A stretch of DNA of 36,281 nt from positions 1 to 36,281 of the IMG/VR virus record IMGVR_UViG_3300045611_000199, one strand, 5' to 3'. Both the position numbers and the translations under genes were made by a program. Below are positions 22,668 to 31,524 of this stretch, piece by piece. The stretch is from a virus. Under the pieces are notes generated by a model that was not told the DNA's origin, ran no database searches, and worked only from the letters and a program-made list of their open reading frames with translations. The number at the start of each line of letters is the position of its first letter. Position 1 is the stretch's first letter.

Positions 22668-23291
22668 CTACCCTCCCATCTGGTTTGGTAAGCTTTCAAG
22701 CTCTTCTTCGATAGTGTCAAAGTACTCGCTTTTCAGATCCAGAATTGCATCTTCTCGAAGAGCCGCAGATTCGCTGTGATTTCTAAAACGCTTTTCAACA
22801 ATCGACGCTGCCATTTTCATCACAGTTTCTGGATATTTTCGAGTGATGTAGTTCTCAACATTCTCCTCTGTTATTTCATCATGCCAGAGGATTCCTCTTG
22901 CAGTAAGTGTTCCTGTAGTCGCAGGAGTTGAGAAGAGAAGAATTCTATGAGTCAAACTCGTGCCGTCAATTTGGTCATAACACCAGTAAGCCAGTTCGTC
23001 TATTGTCTCTCCTCTCTCCTGTGCAGCAATACACCATGCGTAGTCTCTTTTTAAAACCTCCGCATTGCCATTGAAGAGATTATGCAAAATCCGAACACTC
23101 GAGGGGATAACTGCATACTGCTGTCCGGCGGTCACGGTAATACTAACCTCTCCCATGTTCGGTTTTAGCAGCGAAGTTTTATCAAGCTCCCTCACTGCTT
23201 GGTTTACAAGGCTATCAACTTCCTGCGGATCAATAATCATAGAGCCGAGGTAGTTAGATAGTAATTTCTTTCTTATCTCATCTCTTTCCAT
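22668..23291 (-). CDS. Head-tail adaptor-like protein
   Basis: The 207-residue protein has the layout of podovirus head-tail adaptors (gp4/gp6-like): an N-terminal helix set (RDEIRKKLLSNYLGSMIIDPQEVDSLVNQAVRELDK), a beta insert (GEVSITVTAGQQYAVIPSSVRILH) and a long C-terminal helical part (RKYPETVMKMAASIVEKRFRNHSESA). Similar proteins are often next to the SU10-type capsid gene, as here. It should sit between the portal ring and the tail. The start follows GGAGGG. The capsid gene's terminator (23301-23331) lies just upstream, so this gene is read by leakage through it or by its own promoter. Confidence 0.72.
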   Translation of the reverse strand: MERDEIRKKLLSNYLGSMIIDPQEVDSLVNQAVRELDKTSLLKPNMGEVSITVTAGQQYAVIPSSVRILHNLFNGNAEVLKRDYAWCIAAQERGETIDELAYWCYDQIDGTSLTHRILLFSTPATTGTLTARGILWHDEITEENVENYITRKYPETVMKMAASIVEKRFRNHSESAALREDAILDLKSEYFDTIEEELESLPNQMGG

Positions 23292-23300
23292 AATCCCTCC

Positions 23301-23331
23301 AAAAAACTCCTGGGAGGGTCTCCCCTCCCAA
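23301..23331 (-). terminator. Terminator after the major capsid gene
   Basis: TGGGAGGG (23311-23318) and CCCTCCCA (23323-23330) form an 8-bp stem with a 4-base loop. Leftward it is followed, after GGAG, by six T residues (AAAAAA at 23301-23306 on the plus strand). It directly follows the capsid stop and would lower expression of the tail genes below the capsid. Confidence 0.85.
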
Positions 23332-23348
23332 GAGATTCTTGTTGCTAA

Positions 23349-24617
23349 CTACGAAACAGGAGCCAGACCGATTCCATCGAACCAAGCAAAAGCTTTCTCG
23401 AAATGAAGCTCAAAGCCAAGCTCGGTCAGGAATTCAGAGGTCTCACCGTCAATACCATTCCCCTGACGCTGTGGGAGATACTTGGTATCGTCCATGATCC
23501 TCTGGATGATATACTTTGGCTCGACCAGGATCATCATGTTCCTCAGACCAGCCTCCATACTGAAGAGGGGATGGGTCTTAAGGTTGATTGTTCCGAAAGG
23601 AGTCTTCCACTGCTGAATGTCAATGCCGTAGGCAACGGTCTTGTCAGTCAGCTGGAAGTTGCCAGAGTTCTTTGCAAGATTGGTAATCCCTGCAATAGCC
23701 CCGGACCCGCACAGTGCGAGTTTCTCGTTCGACCCGTAGCGGAAGCACTGCTCGAGCTTATCATCAAGCCATGCCTCTCCGCCGGTCAACCAGTTGGTCA
23801 TACCCGTTTCTGTTGCGAAGTTGAACTTGTTCGTGGTGATGAACTGACGAAGACCCATTGTAGTTCTCAAAGGCATGCTGCTTGCATCCACACCGGTGTA
23901 GCGGTAGCCGAAGATGATTGCTCTTTCCAAACCGATGGAGTGAAGTTCGAGACACTCTCTCTTTGCCTCCTTCACAGCATCTCCTGTCCTCAATCGTGTT
24001 TTCTTCGCCGTCCTGGTGGAGGCTAGGGAGTCACGGAAGATCTGTGTGTAGTTGTAATTCTGGGTCGGATCGTAGCCTACTGCAGTAGGAGTATCTGCAC
24101 CTTCGCCGTATGCTGAGCCGACGATGTAGGCTACGTCGAATGCGGCACTAGCGGTTCCAGGATCGGCTTCAATTGCTGTTAGAGTAACATAGGAATTTGC
24201 TCCGTTGATTACCGGAGCCGCTGTTACCCGGCACATCATCTTCTTTGCAGCATACAGCGCTGTGGCATCCATGAGAAGAACCAGGTGGCCAAGTTTAAAC
24301 TGATTGGCCTCTGCTGCAGTCATCTTGGCATAAAGAACCGTGCCAGCGGTTGCATCGTCGTCGTAGTTCCCAGAAAGACCAGTGTCATCCCACAAGGTGA
24401 CATCCGCTCTCATCTGAGCAAGTTCCTTGTCGAACCAATGAAAAACCGGATCGTCAGTAGGCTTTGACGACATCATTGAAAGGATCGCCGTCAGCGGCGC
24501 TTTGCCGTTGGGGTAGAGGGAGAGAATTGTTTCACGCCAATTCTCCGGCCTCCAAGTATAACGTGGATTGTCAGTTGTTACGAACAGTGATGCATTTCTC
24601 ATTCCTAAAAATGGCAT
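23349..24617 (-). CDS. Major capsid protein, SU10/DUF5309 type
   Basis: The 422-residue protein matches the SU10-type major capsid family (HK97-fold lineage): an N-terminal block with NGKAPLTAILSMMSSKPTDD and FHWFDKELA, a central beta part with ATAGTVLYAKMTAAEANQF, a helix-rich block with RTAKKTRLRTGDAVKEAKRE, and a C-terminal region with PFGTINLKTHPLF and MILVEPKYI. It forms the shell. Its codon choice is GC-richer than its neighbours, as expected for the most abundant protein, and a strong terminator follows it. A scaffold gene is immediately upstream. The start follows CAGGAGGATATT. Confidence 0.92.
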   Translation of the reverse strand: MPFLGMRNASLFVTTDNPRYTWRPENWRETILSLYPNGKAPLTAILSMMSSKPTDDPVFHWFDKELAQMRADVTLWDDTGLSGNYDDDATAGTVLYAKMTAAEANQFKLGHLVLLMDATALYAAKKMMCRVTAAPVINGANSYVTLTAIEADPGTASAAFDVAYIVGSAYGEGADTPTAVGYDPTQNYNYTQIFRDSLASTRTAKKTRLRTGDAVKEAKRECLELHSIGLERAIIFGYRYTGVDASSMPLRTTMGLRQFITTNKFNFATETGMTNWLTGGEAWLDDKLEQCFRYGSNEKLALCGSGAIAGITNLAKNSGNFQLTDKTVAYGIDIQQWKTPFGTINLKTHPLFSMEAGLRNMMILVEPKYIIQRIMDDTKYLPQRQGNGIDGETSEFLTELGFELHFEKAFAWFDGIGLAPVS

Positions 24618-24629
24618 AATATCCTCCTG

Positions 24630-25598
24630 TTAGATTAGTTCGTCTATCTCTTTTTGTAGCTCCGATTTCTGAGCAGGAGTAGGCTTCTGCTCAGTTCTCG
24701 AAGACTTGGTCCCGATAAGCCCACTTGCTTGTGCAGACTTCTTACTCGGAGGAGCTGGAGCCATCTCCTGCGCTCTCTCCACCAGGCGAAGTTTGTCTCG
24801 CGAAACTTTTGCGGTCTCTTCCAGGATTTCTTTCATCCCCCAACTTGGATTCTTCGCTTCAATCGCCTGGGCCTGTACTGCCACGAAATCCTTAAACGGC
24901 ATGAGGTCTTTGTTCTGTCCATAGAAGTCGTCGATTACTCTATTCATTCTCAGCTGTTCATCAACCAAGGAGGTGATGAAATTAGGAAGCTGAGCGAATA
25001 CAAGCTCGACTGCGCTTCTCCGGACAGCATTCATTGCCGAATTAAAAATTTCATGCGGCTTATCCATTGCTAAGTCGGCCTTCTCTTTCGGAAGGTACTC
25101 GACATCCTCTCCTTTCGCTAACGAAGGAAACTCAAGGTCTGCCTTTTTGGTAGGCGTTTCAACCTTCTCCGCCGGATCGCCTGATGACCTCTCAGGCTCT
25201 TTCTTCACCGGTGTTGGTCTTACCCCACTCGTTAGCTCTTGGATTACGCTCCTCAGACTTTCGATCGTCGCCGTAAGTTCGGCGACTTTATCTGGTTTGT
25301 CTTCAGCCCCCGCGGTTGGTTCTTCTTTAACCTCCGCAGCGGACTTTGTAACGTCAGTTTTTTGTGAATCCTTAACCGGCTCCCCAACAGATGACTCCGG
25401 TTCCTTTCTTTCCTCTGCGAATCCTCCTTCGTCGGTTTTCTGACTATCATTTTTCTTCTCCCCTTCTTCGTCCTTTTTCTCTTCCCTTTCTTCAGGGATT
25501 TCAGGCGCAAAGCCTGAGATCAGGTCCAGAATTTCTTGCTGTTCCTGAGGTAAAGTTGACACATCGATTTTTGTTGCCCCGTTCTCATTTGGTTCCAT
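24630..25598 (-). CDS. Scaffolding protein
   Basis: The 322-residue protein is acidic, low-complexity and highly charged (EEREEKKDEEGEKKNDSQKT), with a central helix-rich part (AELTATIESLRSVIQELTSG) and a basic C-terminal end (SKKSAQASGLIGTKSSRTEQ). This composition, and its place directly upstream of the capsid gene, marks a procapsid scaffold; the basic tail would contact the capsid protein. It is not cleaved or fused to a protease as far as I can see. The start follows GAAAGGAGAGAAAG and overlaps the upstream gene by 14 bases. Confidence 0.86.
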   Translation of the reverse strand: MEPNENGATKIDVSTLPQEQQEILDLISGFAPEIPEEREEKKDEEGEKKNDSQKTDEGGFAEERKEPESSVGEPVKDSQKTDVTKSAAEVKEEPTAGAEDKPDKVAELTATIESLRSVIQELTSGVRPTPVKKEPERSSGDPAEKVETPTKKADLEFPSLAKGEDVEYLPKEKADLAMDKPHEIFNSAMNAVRRSAVELVFAQLPNFITSLVDEQLRMNRVIDDFYGQNKDLMPFKDFVAVQAQAIEAKNPSWGMKEILEETAKVSRDKLRLVERAQEMAPAPPSKKSAQASGLIGTKSSRTEQKPTPAQKSELQKEIDELI

Positions 25599-25824
25599 CT
25601 TTCTCTCCTTTCAATTCCTCTATAATATACCCTGGAAGAGCGAGGACGAAGCGGAGTTCCTCCAATCCTCCACGGCATTTTTCAGGAGTTATCGGACGCC
25701 CATCAGCATCCGTGCCGGTTTCGAGATCGTTCCTTATAAGTTCGATTCTTTCCTTAAGAATCGCTTCAACCTCTTTCCACCCCGGTGAGTTCTTAAACTC
25801 TTCCCATGCAGTTGATGTGTTCAT
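25585..25824 (-). CDS. Small conserved-looking head-region protein
   Basis: The 79-residue protein is helical: AWEEFKNSPGWKEVEAILKE, then ELIRNDLETG, then LEELRFVLALPGYIIEEL. Similar short proteins are often placed between portal and scaffold in podoviral genomes. No function is known to me. The start follows AAGAGGAGAAAAATT; the end overlaps the scaffold start. It may help scaffold or portal assembly, by position only. Confidence 0.68.
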   Translation of the reverse strand: MNTSTAWEEFKNSPGWKEVEAILKERIELIRNDLETGTDADGRPITPEKCRGGLEELRFVLALPGYIIEELKGEKDGTK

Positions 25825-25840
25825 AATTTTTCTCCTCTTA

Positions 25841-26752
25841 TTAAATCGCTCCGTTTACCATGTCTGTCCATGCTATCGTCGGACATGAGGGCTTATTTAC
25901 TAATACTCCAAAATTCCGAACATTTACAGTATGACCTGACGCTGCCCATCCATATAAGGATAGTCTATCTCCAGGGTACACATACACATCATCATAGTAT
26001 GTTTGATAATAAGTTTCTCCAGTGCTCCACGCCGTACCTGCGGGAGCGGTATTAATATACACTCTAGTATTTGCTGACCGTGCATAAGTTCCTGCTCTCA
26101 TTTCCCACTGTACTCTTACAGACCCTGATCGTGGCATGATTCGATAGAACAGTTCTTGCCAACTAGCCCATGAAAAAGCTGTTTCTTGTCTAAGTAACAT
26201 TATCTCACAATAAACACCTATACTATAAGGCTCAAGTTTTGCCCTAGTTACACTTCCCTCTCCCAACTGTGTTGCACCAACTCCCAATGGGGTTATAGCT
26301 ACGGTCACATTTCCACTCGACAAACTTCCTGAAACTCCTATTCCAGATCCTGCAACAACTGTGTTTGTACAAGCAGCAGCAAGAGTGGCATTAGGAACAG
26401 TTCCTATCGCCTGAAAAGATGGAGCTGAACCTACCCCGTTTGCCTTAAGAACATACCCAGCAGTAGCGCTTGGAATTCTTTCCCACCCCGTGGAAGATGA
26501 TTTAGCTACTAAATCCCCCGCCGCTTGATTTGTAATTCCCGCAACGTAACCAAGATCGACCCACGAGCCTCCTCCAATGTGCCTTTCAAGTCTTCCTGTG
26601 TCAGGATTATGGCGAATAGCATTTGTGGGAATATTACTTACTCCTGTAAGCGAATACATCATGGTCATCGCATCGACATCTCTTGCTTTCAAATCTGCAA
26701 GAAGATCCAAATACTCCGATGTCGAAAGTGGGTTACTCCAGTTTGCTCCCAT
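25841..26752 (-). CDS. Tail fibre protein
   Basis: The 303-residue protein starts after AAGGAGAGAGC. Residues 1-40 are helical (YLDLLADLKARDVDAMTMM), a likely attachment and trimer-forming part. Residues 40-170 show fibre-type shaft phrases (GAGSGIGVSGSLSSGNVTVA-like: VAGSGIGVSGSLSSGNVTV; GVGATQLGEGSVTRAKL), as in many phage fibre tips and domains of the GDLVAKSSS-type. The last part (about 180-303) is a beta-sandwich with aromatic strands (YYQTYYDDVYVYPGDRLSLYGW), a plausible receptor-binding tip. It follows the FN3 tail protein in the operon. Confidence 0.78.
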   Translation of the reverse strand: MGANWSNPLSTSEYLDLLADLKARDVDAMTMMYSLTGVSNIPTNAIRHNPDTGRLERHIGGGSWVDLGYVAGITNQAAGDLVAKSSSTGWERIPSATAGYVLKANGVGSAPSFQAIGTVPNATLAAACTNTVVAGSGIGVSGSLSSGNVTVAITPLGVGATQLGEGSVTRAKLEPYSIGVYCEIMLLRQETAFSWASWQELFYRIMPRSGSVRVQWEMRAGTYARSANTRVYINTAPAGTAWSTGETYYQTYYDDVYVYPGDRLSLYGWAASGHTVNVRNFGVLVNKPSCPTIAWTDMVNGAI

Positions 26753-26764
26753 TGCTCTCTCCTT

Positions 26765-29314
26765 CTAATAACCAGTCACGGTCCAATCGTAACGGCCGCT
26801 AGTTTTTGTTCCACTCCCATTCCTTAGTTGTAGGCAGAAGAACTCGGGGTAGATTAGATCCCTGAAATCTACCACAGGACTAAGGGTTGTTCCATCACTT
26901 GCTCTTCCTGTTACAACCAAAGAGATCACGTCAATAAAACTCTTCCCGAAATAAGCTACAACTCCTCTTGTTTCCACATTATCCGCAACAGCATGTGCGG
27001 ATCCCCCAACGTTCAACGTCTCATTATTCTGAAACGCTGTAACGCTTATGGAAGAAAGAACAAGAGTCCCAGCTGCGTTACTACTTCCCCAACTTCCGCT
27101 TGTTAGAAGAACATCCTCAACATAAGCAGTTGCACCGCTCGTTGCGCCAGTGATGGTATCTCCGGGTTCGATCTCAGAAGAACCTCCGTCGAAGTCAATA
27201 ACTCCTGTTGATTCATTTGTAGTTGAAGAATAATCCCCACTCCCACCATCATACTTCATTCTGATGTCAAGAATTGCACTTATTCGGAGGAACAGAGGAA
27301 GCTTCGTTGCAGTCACGGGGGTGTACTCAACTCTTATCTTCACATAATCAAACCCTTCCGCAATAAGATCAGTAGGGTCTTCTGTCCAGTCATAAGTCAC
27401 TCCGCCATCACTCAAGCCAACGCTTACGACGAAATCAGTTCTATCTACTGTGGTGTCAAGACTACTCCATTCCACATTCAGACGGATTCTAGTAGTAGGG
27501 AATAAAGCTCCTAATGAGAATGTTTCCTCATAAGAAGCTTCTACGCTAAGAATCGCGGGTTCAAGAAAGAAGTTCCATCCATCACTAATGAAGTCTGAAA
27601 GGGTCACATTAGAGTTATCAGTAAAATGCTCCGCGAAGGTTTGCGTAGCATCTACTCCAAGAACAAGACGACCGTCTTCTATTACAAAACCTCCTGTTAA
27701 TGTCCCATTACTCCAGTCACAAACAAGACGATCTCTTATCGTATAATCCGCGGGTTCGTCAACAAGCGCTTGGCAAGAGACATAATTCCCAGTATGCTCT
27801 GCAACATCTGTTGCAGCAATCCAATATGTGTAGGTTCCAGAAGCTCCTTCATAGATTTGAGCATAAGTCCCTTTGATATTCAAAACAGTTGTTGCGGTTC
27901 CAAGAGTAGCTCCTTTTTTAACCACATAGTCAGCAATAGGAAACTGTCCTGTTGCAGGGTCCCAGGTTATTAGGACATTATTATCTATTACCGTAACAGA
28001 CACATTTGAAACAGTTCCAGGTGCAGTTATCATTATACTCGCAGAAGCTGCACTTGTTGAATAGTTCCTTCCCCTATCTCTTGCTTTTATGTAAAACGTA
28101 TTCTGTCCTACCGAGAATACATCAAGAAGGAACTCTGTTGTTTTTGACTGCGTTATAAGATTACTATCCTTCGTTCCCCAATTCGCATCGTTCAGACGGA
28201 TTTCATAAAACTCAATATCAAGCTCCGTCCCCGGAGTCCAGGTGAACTTGAGTTGTCCTGTCATTATAGGCTCAACAGAAAAGCCAGCAGTTGTAGAAGG
28301 AGGAACAACATCTCCTTCCATGTCATTACTCGTTATTGCACTATGATTTCCTACAACATTGTGAGCTTCTAACTCCCAATATACATGCTCACAAGAACCG
28401 TCTTCTATCCACATCTGTCTTGTGTAAACAAGAGAACACTCTTGAGTTTTTACACTCCTCAGAAGGTTTGTAAGAAGAACGTCACTGTAAATATTCACCT
28501 GGTAGTAATCCAAATCACGGCAGACTGCTGGCTGCCATCTTCCTGTCAAATTACTTCCGTCGAAGACAAGAACAAGAGAACCAGGGACAAGGAAAGGAGG
28601 GTTATTTGTAAGCTCTATCGAGTCTGCTGTGTCAGAACAGTAATCTCCATTTCTATTCACTGTTTTGATATAGAAAGAGTAGCTAAAAATCCCTGACCAC
28701 GGGTTGGCCCATATGTAGGATGTGGCCAGTCCTCTATAAATCAGTCCAGATTCAGAACCCCAGTTGAGATCAGTTCTTATTTCATAAGCCCCCAGATCCT
28801 TATTCGTAACAGGTCTCCAGGCAAGTTCGATATTTCTTTCAAAAGAACATAACTCGTCAAAGAATTCTGTAAAATCTGGAGAAACAAGATCTGCAGTTAC
28901 AACAATAACAGCCTCTGGGCAGTCTGCCCAAAGAAGCTTTGCTCCATCTGGATTCTCTGTTTGGATTTTAATAACGTAGCTTCCAGCTCCAGGAACGTCG
29001 AATTCGCAATAGTTATCAAACACAGGAACTGTTCCTATGTATTTGTAATCCCCGGAGTCTTTTGAATACCACACGTTGTTTTTAAAACCTATTCTCTCAT
29101 GATCTGTGTTAGTAAAACTCACCTCAACCACAGGGATGTAGGTTCCATCCCTTAAGAATTTATAACCTTCTTCAAGAAGCAAACCCTGAACAGCTAAAGG
29201 AGACGAATCAATAGGAAGCTCCTTTACCTCCTGAGCTGCGTAGTGTTTTCCAGCGCACAAATTCCGTGTGCGGAAGATTACGTCTCTGTAACTCTTATCA
29301 GGTCTCAGTGTCAT
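26765..29314 (-). CDS. Large tail protein with multiple FN3-like repeats
   Basis: The start is ATG 29314, sharing a base with the portal stop (TGATG); a GTG at 29317 is also possible. The product has about 849 residues. Its N part (1-130) is unique and beta-rich, then several FN3-like units follow (e.g. ELAWRPVTNKDLGAYEIRTD; LKFTWTPGTELDIEFYEIRL; VLITWDPATGQFPIADYVVK), each with the Trp and Tyr/Leu core. The last third is a separate beta-rich region (about 540-849) with Asp/Gly-rich repeats. Such multi-FN3 proteins serve as fibre or hub proteins that meet cell-surface carbohydrate. It lies between portal and fibre genes. Confidence 0.82.
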   Translation of the reverse strand: MTLRPDKSYRDVIFRTRNLCAGKHYAAQEVKELPIDSSPLAVQGLLLEEGYKFLRDGTYIPVVEVSFTNTDHERIGFKNNVWYSKDSGDYKYIGTVPVFDNYCEFDVPGAGSYVIKIQTENPDGAKLLWADCPEAVIVVTADLVSPDFTEFFDELCSFERNIELAWRPVTNKDLGAYEIRTDLNWGSESGLIYRGLATSYIWANPWSGIFSYSFYIKTVNRNGDYCSDTADSIELTNNPPFLVPGSLVLVFDGSNLTGRWQPAVCRDLDYYQVNIYSDVLLTNLLRSVKTQECSLVYTRQMWIEDGSCEHVYWELEAHNVVGNHSAITSNDMEGDVVPPSTTAGFSVEPIMTGQLKFTWTPGTELDIEFYEIRLNDANWGTKDSNLITQSKTTEFLLDVFSVGQNTFYIKARDRGRNYSTSAASASIMITAPGTVSNVSVTVIDNNVLITWDPATGQFPIADYVVKKGATLGTATTVLNIKGTYAQIYEGASGTYTYWIAATDVAEHTGNYVSCQALVDEPADYTIRDRLVCDWSNGTLTGGFVIEDGRLVLGVDATQTFAEHFTDNSNVTLSDFISDGWNFFLEPAILSVEASYEETFSLGALFPTTRIRLNVEWSSLDTTVDRTDFVVSVGLSDGGVTYDWTEDPTDLIAEGFDYVKIRVEYTPVTATKLPLFLRISAILDIRMKYDGGSGDYSSTTNESTGVIDFDGGSSEIEPGDTITGATSGATAYVEDVLLTSGSWGSSNAAGTLVLSSISVTAFQNNETLNVGGSAHAVADNVETRGVVAYFGKSFIDVISLVVTGRASDGTTLSPVVDFRDLIYPEFFCLQLRNGSGTKTSGRYDWTVTGY

Positions 29315-31248
29315 CACGCAGCCCTTGCAGGTGTTATAGGAACAAGGTTCCCTTTTTGTACCTCAGAGGAAACGCTCTCATTAGGAACAACTGCGGCCTT
29401 TATCTCGAAGTCGTTCAAATTCTTTGCCCCCATCAACCGAGCCATGTGTTTGAAAATCCTCACGATGTCGAAGCGCTGAGCAAGTAGCTCGTTTGACGCA
29501 ATAGCTTGGAAGAGCTGAACCCAGCTTTCAAGGTTTTCTACCCCTTTGGATGGAAGACTTCCGTCTTTTATGATAACGTCAATAGGAGCGGCAATGCTCA
29601 TAGGGTCGATGACAATTCCCTCTCCGTATTCTGAACGATACTCATCAGGAAGGTTTCCCAAGACCTTCATATAAACCGGGTTGCTCATGAATTGCTGAGT
29701 ATGTTTTAGCATCAAGTAGCCCAGGTCGTACATGTACTGGAGGGAGATCATTTTACTTATGTGTTCTAATCTTGACATTGCACTCATAGATGTTCCACGA
29801 TACTCTGCGGCACTTCTTCTTTCCCCTCCTTGCCGCATAATCCCCATCGTTGAATCCGTCGCACTCGAAACTCTCTGCATTATGTCCATAATAAAGGATG
29901 CGTCGGAAATGTTGTGAGCAGTAATGTCAGTTACTTGGAGCTGTTTTACAGCTGTTTCAACCCCGCGCCCCCAAGCTGCACGGCGCATTCTTATCAACCT
30001 CCCCGGGCCTTCTTGGTTAAAGTCGTTCATGTTTATCAGCGAGGGGTCCACGATTAGACTATCGTTAATTGCTTTTCTCACGTTTGTCATATGAGAGTTA
30101 AAGAGCCAATCTAACGAGGTCTGTAATCCCAGCAACATCTCAAGACGAGAAACCGGAGTTACGGAATAGCCGTCAAAGTCTGGGGCGTTTACTGCAACCG
30201 GGAATTTGTTGTGATCAAGGTCCAAAGGAAGGGCTCTCACAACAACACTCTCCGCGGCAATGGTGAAGAGCCACTTCTGGGGATATTCCTCATCCGAGAG
30301 TTTATAGTCCTTAGGGATAAGTTTCACAAACATATTGATAAGAGGGATGTTCCCTTTTCTCGAAGACCCCTTTACATCGTGTTTGTCCCTTCTGCTGTTA
30401 TCTCCCCCGAAGACTCCTGTAAAAGACTGGTCTTTGAAGATTTTCAAATACTTTACATTAAAAAGCGTATTGTCGTTTCTTTCTCCATCAAGGAGTCTCA
30501 TGTAATTCGTGTCTTCTATCCACCCAAAATACTCTCCGTTTTGGAACTCCGTGATGGAAACGTTTGCGTCAGGGAGGAGTTTATAGGGGTCTATGTTGTC
30601 AATCCTATTCCCCTCAAATTCCACACCCCATTCACGGGAGATGTTATTTCCTGCGTTGTAAAGCTGTCCTGAAGAGTCGGTTATCACCCCTTGTTTTATA
30701 GTCCTCATCCACCCTTCTTTCTTATCCCAAAAGAGAGAAGAAGCTCCAATGCCGTAAGCCAAACCGCTTCTCATACAGGAGTGAATAGCAAGAGGAGCTT
30801 TGAACCATTCACACTGGCGGTTTATCACGTATTGTAAGAGTTTCGCGGCAACATAGTCTTCTGCTCTTCCTTCGTAAAGGAATATATCCCCGTCGAGGAA
30901 GGAGATAGTCAGATACGTCATCAACGTCTCAAGTTGAGCGTACATGGAAGGAACAACAATGGAAACAGGAGTCCTACTATCTACCTTCTGCTGGTCAACC
31001 TCTTTCGAGTCGGCCGGCTTGTACACCGTGAGAACTTCATCAATAGAATTCCACGAAGCATGCCTCTTGCTGATGCAGTCAAAAGAATCTCTTGCCAAGC
31101 CCATCACAAGTTTGATAAGCTTTTGATGCTCCTCGCTGTCAGGACGAAGAACAATTCCCTCAGGGTACCTTTCCTTATAAAACTCGGTATAGTCGTCTTC
31201 TGAGCTATATCGGATATTTGAATTTGATCCTTGTATAATCACGGGCAT
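29314..31248 (-). CDS. Portal protein
   Basis: The 644-residue protein shows the order of podovirus portals: a charged N-terminal helix region (YTEFYKERYPEGI), a clip/wing part with SMYAQLETLMTYLTISFLDG and YINRQCEWFKAPL-like helices, a stem region (GLQTSLDWLFNSHMTNVRKA), and a long C-terminal crown helix (about 470-560; AMSRLEHISKMISLQYMYDL). It makes the 12-mer DNA channel of the head. It follows terL and a small membrane protein in the operon, and the next gene starts on its stop codon. GGGGAGG precedes the start. Confidence 0.9.
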   Translation of the reverse strand: MPVIIQGSNSNIRYSSEDDYTEFYKERYPEGIVLRPDSEEHQKLIKLVMGLARDSFDCISKRHASWNSIDEVLTVYKPADSKEVDQQKVDSRTPVSIVVPSMYAQLETLMTYLTISFLDGDIFLYEGRAEDYVAAKLLQYVINRQCEWFKAPLAIHSCMRSGLAYGIGASSLFWDKKEGWMRTIKQGVITDSSGQLYNAGNNISREWGVEFEGNRIDNIDPYKLLPDANVSITEFQNGEYFGWIEDTNYMRLLDGERNDNTLFNVKYLKIFKDQSFTGVFGGDNSRRDKHDVKGSSRKGNIPLINMFVKLIPKDYKLSDEEYPQKWLFTIAAESVVVRALPLDLDHNKFPVAVNAPDFDGYSVTPVSRLEMLLGLQTSLDWLFNSHMTNVRKAINDSLIVDPSLINMNDFNQEGPGRLIRMRRAAWGRGVETAVKQLQVTDITAHNISDASFIMDIMQRVSSATDSTMGIMRQGGERRSAAEYRGTSMSAMSRLEHISKMISLQYMYDLGYLMLKHTQQFMSNPVYMKVLGNLPDEYRSEYGEGIVIDPMSIAAPIDVIIKDGSLPSKGVENLESWVQLFQAIASNELLAQRFDIVRIFKHMARLMGAKNLNDFEIKAAVVPNESVSSEVQKGNLVPITPARAA

Positions 31249-31249
31249 A

Positions 31250-31480
31250 TTACATACCTCCCCTTTCCAGAGAGTTGATCCTCGTTTCCATTCTTTCCAT
31301 CCACTTTGTCAGTCCCTCAATCATGTGGTTGTGAGAGTCAAGGAACATTTTAAACTGATCCGTGGTCACGTAGCAATCCTTTGACTTCGCCCATCCGTCT
31401 ATCATTTTGAAAATAATAGTCACAATACTCGCCACCACAGTTATTATTACCATCGCACTTCCCACACTCACTGTCAGCAT
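31250..31480 (-). CDS. Small membrane protein, holin-like
   Basis: The 76-residue protein has one N-terminal membrane helix (about residues 5-25, SAMVIITVVASIVTIIFKMI), then a positively charged turn (GWAKSKD) and a helical charged tail (MIEGLTKWMERMETRINSLE), which could form a coiled coil. This is compatible with a small holin or holin-associated protein, or an i-spanin, but no endolysin lies nearby, so the lysis role is only inferred. It is placed between terL and the portal, a spot where small lysis-like genes do occur in phages. GGAGGG lies ten bases upstream of the ATG. Confidence 0.62.
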   Translation of the reverse strand: MLTVSVGSAMVIITVVASIVTIIFKMIDGWAKSKDCYVTTDQFKMFLDSHNHMIEGLTKWMERMETRINSLERGGM

Positions 31481-31500
31481 TTACCAAGTCCCTCCGCCTA

Positions 31501-31519
31501 GTGTTCAATAATTGAACAC
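31501..31519. promoter_or_regulatory. Dyad element copy 4 (TGTTCA-N5-TGAACA)
   Basis: TGTTCA-ATAAT-TGAACA at 31502-31518, extended to a perfect 19-base palindrome by one base on each side. It lies in the 44-base gap between the terL stop and the holin-like gene and is not followed by a T-run. Confidence 0.8.
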
Positions 31520-31524
31520 AATCT

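Noticed and set aside
23403-24026. Rightward frame antisense to the major capsid gene
   Set aside because: Mirror frame of a GC-richer gene, no promoter or ribosome site, and no protein-like motifs.
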